The translations under genes and the position numbers were made by a program. A stretch of 64,000 nt of DNA from an uncultured Saprospirales bacterium (GTDB taxonomy: Bacteria > Bacteroidota > Bacteroidia > Chitinophagales > Saprospiraceae). The stretch covers positions 1-64,000 of the forward strand of contig CALMIR010000139.1 in the NCBI GenBank assembly GCA_937864265.1, written 5' to 3'. Below the pieces are notes generated by a model. It was not told the DNA's origin. It worked only from the letters and a program-made list of their open reading frames with translations, and searched no databases. This document shows, one piece after another, positions 16,835 through 24,066 of the stretch (positions within the stretch are counted from its first letter, which is position 1; each line of letters begins with the position of its first letter).

Positions 16835-18106
16835 ATGAAGCCACTCGCGGAAAGAATGCGTCCCCAAACGTTGAAAGATTATGTCGGGCAAAAGCACTTG
16901 GTCGGAGAAAATGCCGTGTTGTTCCAAGCGCTAAAAGGAGGCAACCTACCCTCTTTTATCCTTTGGGGGCCACCGGGCGTAGGCAAAACAACCCTGGCCA
17001 AGATAGTAGCTCAAGAACTGAATCGGCCGTTCCATATTTTATCTGCTATCAATTCCGGGGTCAAAGATGTGCGGGATACCATACAAAAAGCTAAAGGACA
17101 ACGCTTTTTCAACAGCCCCAATCCGGTATTATTTATTGATGAAATCCACCGCTTTAGCAAATCGCAACAAGACTCCCTATTGGGCGCTGTGGAGGATGGG
17201 ACCATTACGCTAATTGGCGCTACCACAGAGAATCCCTCTTTTGAAGTAATTGCAGCTTTGCTTTCTCGCTGTCAGGTATATGTCCTTCAGCCCCTCCAAA
17301 AGGAAGAGCTGATTTTCCTGATCAATCAGGCGCTGGAAAAAGATGAATACCTGCAAAAAAAGGAAATTGACATACAAGAATACGAGGCCATTCTTCAGTT
17401 TTCGGGGGGAGATGCCCGCAAATTGTACAACATTCTGGAGTTGATAGCCAATTCGGAACAAGCGGGTAGGGTAGTGGTCACAAACGAGCAGGTGATTCAT
17501 TTGATTCAGCAAAACATTGCCCTGTACGATAAAGCAGGAGAACAACATTACGATATAGCCTCTGCTTTTATCAAATCCATTCGAGGCAGCGACCCCAATG
17601 CCGCCGTCTATTGGCTGGCCAGGATGATAGAAGGAGGGGAAGATGTGAAATTTATAGCCCGTCGCATGATGATTGCCGCTTCAGAAGATATTGGTCTGGC
17701 CAACCCCAATGCGCTGTTGATGGCGACCACTGCTTTTCAGGCGGTACAAGCCGTGGGGTTGCCTGAAGCCAGAATCATTTTATCCCAGGCCGTCATTTAT
17801 TTGGCAACTTCGCCCAAGAGCAATTCCGCCTATTTGGCCATTGGTGAAGCCCAGGCTTTGGTGGGGAAGACGGGCAATTTGAGCGTGCCACTGCATTTGC
17901 GCAACGCGCCGACTTCAATGATGAAAGACCTACAATACGGCAAGGGGTATTTGTATGCGCATGATTATCCGGATAATTTTATCCAACAGGAGTTTTTACC
18001 GGAAACGATCACCGGAACGGCCATTTATCAGCCCCAGGACAACGCTGCGGAGAAAAAAAGCAAGGAATGGCTGCGCTTTTGCTGGAAAGAAAAGTACGGA
18101 TATTGA
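16835..18106 (+). CDS. rarA: Replication-associated recombination protein A (AAA+ ATPase)
   Basis: 423 aa from the ATG at 16835, which gives the family N-terminus MKPLAERMRPQTLKDYVGQ; an earlier ATG adds 11 unlike residues. RarA/MgsA/WRNIP1 proteins act at stalled replication forks with single-strand-binding protein. Walker A is GPPGVGKTT, Walker B is LFIDEIHRF, followed by sensor-type GATTENPSFE. The C-terminal tetramerisation and MgsA domain includes KSIRGSDPNAAVYWLARMIE and SEDIGLANPNAL. It is complete and at the family's usual length. Confidence 0.97.
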   Translation: MKPLAERMRPQTLKDYVGQKHLVGENAVLFQALKGGNLPSFILWGPPGVGKTTLAKIVAQELNRPFHILSAINSGVKDVRDTIQKAKGQRFFNSPNPVLFIDEIHRFSKSQQDSLLGAVEDGTITLIGATTENPSFEVIAALLSRCQVYVLQPLQKEELIFLINQALEKDEYLQKKEIDIQEYEAILQFSGGDARKLYNILELIANSEQAGRVVVTNEQVIHLIQQNIALYDKAGEQHYDIASAFIKSIRGSDPNAAVYWLARMIEGGEDVKFIARRMMIAASEDIGLANPNALLMATTAFQAVQAVGLPEARIILSQAVIYLATSPKSNSAYLAIGEAQALVGKTGNLSVPLHLRNAPTSMMKDLQYGKGYLYAHDYPDNFIQQEFLPETITGTAIYQPQDNAAEKKSKEWLRFCWKEKYGY

Positions 18107-18107
18107 T

Positions 18108-18134
18108 GGGCTGTTTGAATTCAGCCCTTTCTTT
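18108..18134 (+). terminator. Probable terminator after rarA
   Basis: GGGCTG at 18108-18113 pairs with CAGCCC at 18122-18127 over an eight-base loop, followed by TTTCTTT. It starts one base after the rarA stop and lies between convergent genes. Confidence 0.55.
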
Positions 18135-18157
18135 GACCCTTTTTGTTCCCAAAATCT

Positions 18158-19003
18158 TTACTTACCGTCCACGGCCAGAACACCCCCATTTTCTACTTCA
18201 TAATCCTTCATGTAAGCCAAACCCACCAGTTGTTGGTTCCAATTGCCCAACACCGGATAGCCCGGGCGGGGTGGCGTAGCTTTGTGCTTGTAGGTGCGTT
18301 GGGCATATACCCCAGGGCGGCGGCCATGCATCATCACATAACCCGTAACATTGCCCTCCTCATCTCTAAATACTTCTGTTACAACGCCGATGTGTCGGAT
18401 AACGCCATCCAAGGAATTCATTTGAGATAGGGTAGAGCTGCGATAATACCTACCGGGAGCACCAAAAAACAAGACTGCTCCCGGTCGGATCAAATGGCGC
18501 TGTTCCATGGCATTGTTGATAACGTGAAAACTGTTATTGGCCTGGTACCAGCGGGCTATGGAACGACTATCACGCGCTTCGGTGATTTCAGGTCCCATGC
18601 AATCAGGGTATTTCGTTTTGATGATATTAAGAAGACGGTGAAAAACACCGGAACAATCTTTTAAAGAGCTGGGAGACGAGGAGTACCACAATGGATTGTG
18701 TTCGATATAACTGGCCAGGTCGCTGAGCTCGGTAGAGAAAGTGTCATCGCTGGTCATGCTCAGAAAATTTAAGCCATGTTCGATCACGATCTCCGGCTCA
18801 GCAGTAGCTTCAGCAGCTTCAGCCAACGCAATAGCGCTTAAATTTTCGGGAAATACAATAGGGAAAATATTCTTTTCCGGTATAGATGCCTCAACATAGT
18901 ATTGATGAAGGCTATCTGGAAGGATATTGGCATTAATCCAATCGGGGGTATGTTGTCCTGTGTTTATTGAAAGTAAGTACAACAAAAGCTTAGAAAGCTC
19001 CAT
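18158..19003 (-). CDS. NlpC/P60-like cysteine peptidase family protein
   Basis: 281 aa. The C-terminal part carries an NlpC/P60-like triad: Cys117 in LKDCSGVFHRLL, His204 in VIRHIGVVTEV and His226 in GYVMMHGRR. The spacing between Cys and the first His (87 residues) is longer than in short members. The N-terminal 100 residues have no recognised domain and no signal peptide. A cell-wall or peptide amidase function is inferred from the triad only. It is transcribed towards rarA and follows the methionine sulfoxide reductase gene by 168 bases in the same direction. Confidence 0.6.
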   Translation of the reverse strand: MELSKLLLYLLSINTGQHTPDWINANILPDSLHQYYVEASIPEKNIFPIVFPENLSAIALAEAAEATAEPEIVIEHGLNFLSMTSDDTFSTELSDLASYIEHNPLWYSSSPSSLKDCSGVFHRLLNIIKTKYPDCMGPEITEARDSRSIARWYQANNSFHVINNAMEQRHLIRPGAVLFFGAPGRYYRSSTLSQMNSLDGVIRHIGVVTEVFRDEEGNVTGYVMMHGRRPGVYAQRTYKHKATPPRPGYPVLGNWNQQLVGLAYMKDYEVENGGVLAVDGK

Positions 19004-19171
19004 AAACTGTAATTAGGTGAAACAATTGGCGTTCAAGGGATTATACGCCTTTTTTAAATCAGTTCATGGAATGTTGTTTGATGTATAACGCCGTAAAGGT
19101 AATCAATTTTTATAAAATTCAAATTTTTGGGAACTTTTTTAAAAAATCAGCATCTACTACATTGCTTTTTG

Positions 19172-19714
19172 TTAGTAAGCCATAATCAGCTTCCCTTGCC
19201 GAAAATGCTTGTCCATCATTTTTTCCAGAAAATAGCGATCCGTTTCGTCAAAAGAACCTTCAACCGTACTATCCACATCAAATACAGCAATCAGCGCTCC
19301 CGATTCATTGAATACAGGGACGACGATTTCGGAAGCGGAGTTTGGATCACAGGCGATGTGTTCGCTGCCCTGTGAGAGGGCGTGTACATTGGATACAATC
19401 TGCGTTTTTTGCTCTAGTGCCGCTTTTCCGCAAACTCCTTTTCCCAGTTCGATGTGCAAACAACCCAATGTTCCCTGATAAGGCCCAACAGAGAGTTTTC
19501 CATCCACCAGACAATAAAACCCCACCCAATAGTAATAAGGCAGAAACGTTTTCATTAGGCAGCAAATCGTACTCATTTTCAATACGAAATGATGTTCGCC
19601 CGCCAAATTGGCATCAATGGCCGCTGTAGCTTCCTGATAACGCTGTTCTTTTTCTTCCTGTGACAAAGGAAGAGATGGCTTGATAAAATAAGGCATTTCT
19701 GCGCTGGCACTCAT
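19172..19714 (-). CDS. msrC: Free methionine-(R)-sulfoxide reductase (GAF domain)
   Basis: 180 aa. fRMsr enzymes reduce free methionine-R-sulfoxide in the cytoplasm. The whole protein is one GAF domain: YYWVGFYCLVDGKLSVGPYQG, GKGVCGKAAL and HIACDPNSASEIVVPVF. Three catalytic-type cysteines, Cys85, Cys95 and Cys122, match the three conserved Cys of the E. coli enzyme in order and context. The start could instead be Met7. The gene diverges from parA, with about 165 bases between them. Confidence 0.9.
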   Translation of the reverse strand: MSASAEMPYFIKPSLPLSQEEKEQRYQEATAAIDANLAGEHHFVLKMSTICCLMKTFLPYYYWVGFYCLVDGKLSVGPYQGTLGCLHIELGKGVCGKAALEQKTQIVSNVHALSQGSEHIACDPNSASEIVVPVFNESGALIAVFDVDSTVEGSFDETDRYFLEKMMDKHFRQGKLIMAY

Positions 19715-19814
19715 GGTTCAAAATTTTTTACTTTCTTTGACAAATCTTTTGCGCTAAACTCGAGCTATAAACTTTAAAGATCGGTATTGCATTATTTATT
19801 GGCGAAAAAAAGTA

Positions 19815-19822
19815 TATTTTTG
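19815..19822 (+). promoter_or_regulatory. Candidate -7 promoter element for parA
   Basis: TATTTTTG fits TAnnTTTG and lies 58 bases before the parA start. No good TTTG is found 19-21 bases upstream, so the call is weak. Confidence 0.3.
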
Positions 19823-19880
19823 CTCCCAACCTTCAGTTTTGGCTCATTTTTTATTTAATTTACAGCAAAGCCTGTTTTAA

Positions 19881-20651
19881 ATGGCAAAAATTCTCTCTTT
19901 ACTCAATCACAAAGGCGGTGTAGGCAAAACAACCAGTACCATCAATATAGGCGCTGGTTTGGTCGAATTGGGCAAAAAGGTGCTTTTGGTCGATTTGGAC
20001 CCCCAAGCCAATTTGTCCTTATCGCTGGGCGCTTCCAGGCCTCCCCAAACTATTTATGAAGCCATGCGTGGTGAATCGGAACTGGTGCCGGTTCATATAA
20101 AAGAGAACCTGGACATTATCGTATCTACGCTGGATTTGTCGGGCGCTGAGATGGAATTGATCAACGAAGCCGGACGAGAATACATTCTCCGGGAGTTGTT
20201 TCTTCCACTTCACGAAGAATACGACTTTATCATCATTGATTGCCCTCCTTCACTGGGTTTGCTCACACTCAATGCGTTGACCTGCAGCGATTTTGTGATC
20301 ATTCCTTTGCAAACGGAGTTCTTGGCACTCCAAGGACTGGCCAAGATCAAGCAGGTCATTCAAAAGGTGAAGCTTCGGTTGAATAAAAAACTACAGATAG
20401 CCGGAGTCGTAGGCACCATGTATGACCACCGCAAGGTACTCAATCGGGATGTACTCGAAACCATTCAAAAATATTTCGGCGAACTGGTGTTTGATACCCT
20501 GATTCGCGATAACGTTTCTTTGGCCGAAGCTCCTGCCCAACGCAAGGATATATTTAGTTATAGCCCCTCCAGTTCTGGTGCTCAGGATTACCTGAACCTT
20601 AGCAAGGAAATTTTGACTAGAGTAAAAAAATACGAGCAATTGGAGGTATGA
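19881..20651 (+). CDS. parA: ParA family partition ATPase
   Basis: 256 aa. ParA ATPases position DNA or protein cargo by ATP-dependent nucleoid binding. The deviant Walker A is HKGGVGKTTSTINIG at residues 10-24, Walker A' is LLVDLDPQANLS, and Walker B is YDFIIIDCPPSLGLL. Length and the lack of an N-terminal DNA-binding extension fit the Soj/ParA type Ib group. The next gene begins five bases after its stop and encodes a probable ribbon-helix-helix partner rather than ParB. No origin or parS site was recognised, so the cargo (chromosome, integrated plasmid or protein) is undetermined. Confidence 0.92.
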   Translation: MAKILSLLNHKGGVGKTTSTINIGAGLVELGKKVLLVDLDPQANLSLSLGASRPPQTIYEAMRGESELVPVHIKENLDIIVSTLDLSGAEMELINEAGREYILRELFLPLHEEYDFIIIDCPPSLGLLTLNALTCSDFVIIPLQTEFLALQGLAKIKQVIQKVKLRLNKKLQIAGVVGTMYDHRKVLNRDVLETIQKYFGELVFDTLIRDNVSLAEAPAQRKDIFSYSPSSSGAQDYLNLSKEILTRVKKYEQLEV

Positions 20652-20655
20652 TCGC

Positions 20656-21165
20656 ATGAGCAAAAAAAAATTTACAGTCGGACTAGAAAGCGTATTTAGT
20701 GAAGCTACTCATGATACTTTGCATGAAGACAGCCCCTTATTGCAGCAAACCCTCCAGAAAAGCGGCAGTGACATAAAAAACGACGAATCTGGCAAACGCA
20801 CGGGGTCTAAAAACTTTTCATCCGAACTTGAAATTTTTCTCAAGGAAGCCTTCGAAGAATCTTTTGAACGCCAAACAGCCAATAAAGCTTTAGAAACAGA
20901 GCGAGAAACTCCATTGCGGAAAAAAAGGCAAAAACCGCCTAGTGGTTTGGATGTACTCATTCGCAGCACCATTGAGCCTACGGCAATGGAAATCAGTGAT
21001 AAAGCCAAAAATACCAAACGAATCGTATTGGCTTTTGATTCGGATAAATTCCAAAAACTCAAGCACATAGCGCGAGTAGAACGAACCTATTTGCGCAATA
21101 TCATCGACGAAATGGTGGCGGAGTTTATCGAGAAATACGAAAAGGATAAGCCGTTGGAAGATTAA
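20656..21165 (+). CDS. Probable ribbon-helix-helix partner of ParA
   Basis: 169 aa. The first 115 residues are charged and likely disordered. The C-terminal 50 residues have a ribbon-helix-helix-like pattern, KRIVLAFDSDKFQKLKHIA followed by ERTYLRNIIDEMVAEFIEKY: one beta strand and two helices. ParA-RHH pairs occur on plasmids (ParF-ParG), where the RHH protein binds the centromere through its RHH part and stimulates ParA with its flexible tail; here that tail would be the long N-terminus. The five-base gap after parA supports joint expression. Function is inferred. Confidence 0.65.
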   Translation: MSKKKFTVGLESVFSEATHDTLHEDSPLLQQTLQKSGSDIKNDESGKRTGSKNFSSELEIFLKEAFEESFERQTANKALETERETPLRKKRQKPPSGLDVLIRSTIEPTAMEISDKAKNTKRIVLAFDSDKFQKLKHIARVERTYLRNIIDEMVAEFIEKYEKDKPLED

Positions 21166-21237
21166 ACTTTCGCTCAATTGATTTATCCAATAGGGGGAAA
21201 GCCCCGAACGCGCATCTTATTCAAAAACCGATCTCTT

Positions 21238-22890
21238 ATGAAGCCTACTGTTTTATTTACCACCTTTTTTTACTTTTCCTTACTGCTTATCGGACATGCT
21301 CAATCCACTGCTCTGCGGGTTTATGACATTTTGCAAGACAAATGCGCTACCTGCCATAGCCACGCCAACCCCCAAAATGGGCTGGATTTGGAAGGAGGGG
21401 GTTCTACTACGGAGGAAAAAGCAGCGGATGTTTACAATAACGTTTTTAACGTCACCCCAGCGAATGCCGCTGCAGCGGCCAAAGGGGATAAGTACATATA
21501 TCCGGGCAGGGCGGATAAGAGTTTTCTTTTTAGGAAAATCAACGACGGCCTGGAAGCTACGCTTGGACTCAGCCCGGCAGAAATGCAGTCCATGCCCCCC
21601 TACGGACAGCCACAACTCAACGATGTGGAAAAAGAAATCATCCGTCAATGGATTCTTCACGGTGCTGATGCAGATGGCGAGTTGGTAAATGAAGCGAAAT
21701 TGGATACTTATTACAATACGAGTAACTACCAAAAAAGTTTTCCCGATGGGCCTCCTGAAGCACCGGCTGCCAGCGAAGGCTTTCAAATCAAAATGGGGCC
21801 TTTTTACATCGAGCCAGGCGGGGAAATAGAATACTTTTCCAAATACGAACTAAAATTGCCTGCCGATGTAGAGGTAAATCGCCTGGAAGTGAGCATGGGC
21901 AATTATTCCCACCACTTTCTGATTTATGATTTCGAAAATGGGGGCGACCAGTCTATTGATCCAGGCTTTCGATTAGAACCAGATCACACTAACATTGGTT
22001 TGGTAGCTGCCGTTCAGGAATCGACCGATCTGCGACTTCCTGAAGGTACTGCTTTCAAATGGGACAATAATTTAGTGCTTGATTTGAACTCCCATTACAT
22101 CAACTATTCCGCCCAAAATATTTATCAGGCTGAAGTTTATGTGAATGTTTATACACAACCAATTGGTACTGCGGCTCAGGAAATGTACACCGAACTGATC
22201 GTAAAAGACGATATTTATATTCCCAATACTGGGCTTCCTATTACACAAACCCAGCATTTTTACGATGACCTCGGCGAAATATACCTATGGGGCGTAATGG
22301 GGCATACCCACAAGTACGGGACGGGATACAAAGTGTTTAAGCGCTTACCGGGCGGCGTGAAAGGGGAAATGATCTACGATGCCTCTTGTCCGATGGGGAT
22401 TCCAGGTTGTGTATCGCCATTTTTTGATTATCAACACATTCCGATGCGCTACTTTGAGCCGCTACAGCCTTTGGCAATTACACCCCTCTACGGCATCATC
22501 CACGAAGCCAATTGGATCAATGACGGCCCGACGCCTCTTTGGTTTGGCCCAACTTCGGATGATGAAATGATGGTATTGGTGGTCATGTTTACAACCAGTC
22601 TGGAGGGCGTTGTAAAAGACACCGATATTGCTGCAAATCCCGCATACTTAGCCGTTTATCCCAATCCCACTGCTGAATTTGCAACCATTTCGCTTCCAAC
22701 GCCTGGCGACATCTACACCTTGCAAATAATGGATGCTATGGGCAGTGTGAAAAAGAATATTATCGGAGTTTCAGGGGAAAATTATACCCTACAAACGGAT
22801 GATTTGCCAACTGGGATGTACTATTTCATGCTAAAAAATACAACAAGCAACAGGTATTACACGGGAAAATTCGTGAAATCGCAGCAATAA
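21238..22890 (+). CDS. Secreted cytochrome c / copper monooxygenase-like protein with T9SS type A tail
   Basis: 550 aa from the ATG at 21238, chosen for the signal peptide after it (TVLFTTFFYFSLLLIGHAQ). Residues 25-150 form a cytochrome c-like domain with CATCH at 36-40, close to the planctomycete-type domain. Residues 180-460 resemble the PHM fold of copper type II ascorbate-dependent monooxygenases: His225-His226 in NYSHHF, His286 in NSHYIN, His356 and His358 in GHTHKYG, and Met444 in DEMM. The order equals the two copper sites of PHM. The last 75 residues (YPNPTAEFATI onward) are a type A sorting domain. So this is an exported two-module redox protein; the substrate is unknown. Confidence 0.8.
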   Translation: MKPTVLFTTFFYFSLLLIGHAQSTALRVYDILQDKCATCHSHANPQNGLDLEGGGSTTEEKAADVYNNVFNVTPANAAAAAKGDKYIYPGRADKSFLFRKINDGLEATLGLSPAEMQSMPPYGQPQLNDVEKEIIRQWILHGADADGELVNEAKLDTYYNTSNYQKSFPDGPPEAPAASEGFQIKMGPFYIEPGGEIEYFSKYELKLPADVEVNRLEVSMGNYSHHFLIYDFENGGDQSIDPGFRLEPDHTNIGLVAAVQESTDLRLPEGTAFKWDNNLVLDLNSHYINYSAQNIYQAEVYVNVYTQPIGTAAQEMYTELIVKDDIYIPNTGLPITQTQHFYDDLGEIYLWGVMGHTHKYGTGYKVFKRLPGGVKGEMIYDASCPMGIPGCVSPFFDYQHIPMRYFEPLQPLAITPLYGIIHEANWINDGPTPLWFGPTSDDEMMVLVVMFTTSLEGVVKDTDIAANPAYLAVYPNPTAEFATISLPTPGDIYTLQIMDAMGSVKKNIIGVSGENYTLQTDDLPTGMYYFMLKNTTSNRYYTGKFVKSQQ

Positions 22891-22913
22891 CAGGTTAAAA
22901 GACTGAAAATAAG

Positions 22914-22955
22914 GGCCTTAAACTGTACTTTTGCCGAAGTTTAAGGCCTTTATTA
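22914..22955 (+). terminator. Intrinsic terminator-like hairpin with an embedded -7 element
   Basis: GGCCTTAAACT at 22914-22924 pairs perfectly with 22938-22948 over a 13-base loop, followed by TTTATTATTT. It would terminate the upstream secreted-protein gene. TACTTTTG at 22926-22933, in the loop, fits the Bacteroidetes -7 consensus and could start mnmH transcription 62 bases before its ATG. Confidence 0.6.
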
Positions 22956-22994
22956 TTTACAGGAGAAAAGCGGCTACATCAGCTTGGATGGTAT

Positions 22995-24053
22995 ATGGCA
23001 GTTAGAAACATCACGATCGAAGAGTACTGGCAGCATGCGTGTGGTAACATGCCTTTACTAGATGTACGAACACCAGCAGAGTACCACCATGGCCATATTC
23101 CAGGCGCATGGAATCTACCCCTGTTTTCCAATGAAGAAAGGGCAGATATTGGAACTATTTATAAAAAACAAAGCCCTCGCCTGGCATTTCTCAAAGGCTT
23201 GGAATACGTAGGCCCCCAAATGCGCCACTTGGTAGAGGCCGCCAGCAAGATAGCCACTGCTGGTCAAATAGCGGTTCATTGCTGGCGTGGCGGGCAGCGC
23301 AGCAACAGCCTGGCCTGGTTGCTGGGTACAGCTGGATTAGAAGTGCAAGTGATCAAAGGAGGGTACAAAGCCTATCGCCAATTCCTGCATCAACAATTTG
23401 AATCTTTTTCCTCTTCATTGCTCATCGTGGGCGGATCAACGGGCAGTGGAAAAACGGCCATGCTACATGCCTTGGCAGAACAAGGGGAGCAAATCATCGA
23501 CTTGGAGCGATTGGCCCGGCACAAAGGTTCTGCTTTTGGCGCCTTGGGCGAGCCTGGCCAACCTACCGTCGAGCAATTCGAAAATGACTTGTACGAAGCC
23601 ATTCGCCAACTGGATCCCACGAAAAGAATCTGGTTGGAAAACGAAAGCAAAGCCATTGGAAAAGTATATATTCCAGATCCGCTTTGGCAAAAAATTTGCG
23701 CTGCGCCTTTGTTTGATGTGAAGCTACCATTAGAAGCCAGGATAAAGCGATTGTTGGATGAATACGCTTGTTTTTCCATAGAAGATCTAAAAGCGTCTTT
23801 CAAGAAAATTGAAAAAAGGCTAGGCGGACAGCACCTCAAAGCCGCATTGGAAGCCTTGGATGCGGGAAAACTGGATGAGGCAGCCAAAATTGCCCTACAG
23901 TACTACGATAAGGCTTACCAGCATCATACCATAAGCAGGCGCTTGCCCGCATTGATCATTCCTGTTGAACCAGATTCGCTGAAGCCATCGGATATGGCGC
24001 AATGGCTGAAAAAAGTAGCGGATTATAGCTTAAAGCAAATTCAGTTGACCTAA
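22995..24053 (+). CDS. mnmH: tRNA 2-selenouridine(34) synthase
   Basis: 352 aa. MnmH/SelU converts 2-thiouridine at the tRNA wobble base to 2-selenouridine through a geranylated intermediate, using selenophosphate. The N-terminal rhodanese domain has LLDVRTPAEYHHGHIPGA and the active-site Cys96 in VHCWRGGQRSNSLAW. The C-terminal P-loop domain has GGSTGSGKTAM, followed by the family motif LERLARHKGSAFG. All expected parts are present. The selenophosphate synthase needed for activity is not in the window. Confidence 0.95.
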   Translation: MAVRNITIEEYWQHACGNMPLLDVRTPAEYHHGHIPGAWNLPLFSNEERADIGTIYKKQSPRLAFLKGLEYVGPQMRHLVEAASKIATAGQIAVHCWRGGQRSNSLAWLLGTAGLEVQVIKGGYKAYRQFLHQQFESFSSSLLIVGGSTGSGKTAMLHALAEQGEQIIDLERLARHKGSAFGALGEPGQPTVEQFENDLYEAIRQLDPTKRIWLENESKAIGKVYIPDPLWQKICAAPLFDVKLPLEARIKRLLDEYACFSIEDLKASFKKIEKRLGGQHLKAALEALDAGKLDEAAKIALQYYDKAYQHHTISRRLPALIIPVEPDSLKPSDMAQWLKKVADYSLKQIQLT

Positions 24054-24066
24054 GAAATAGTTGCGA

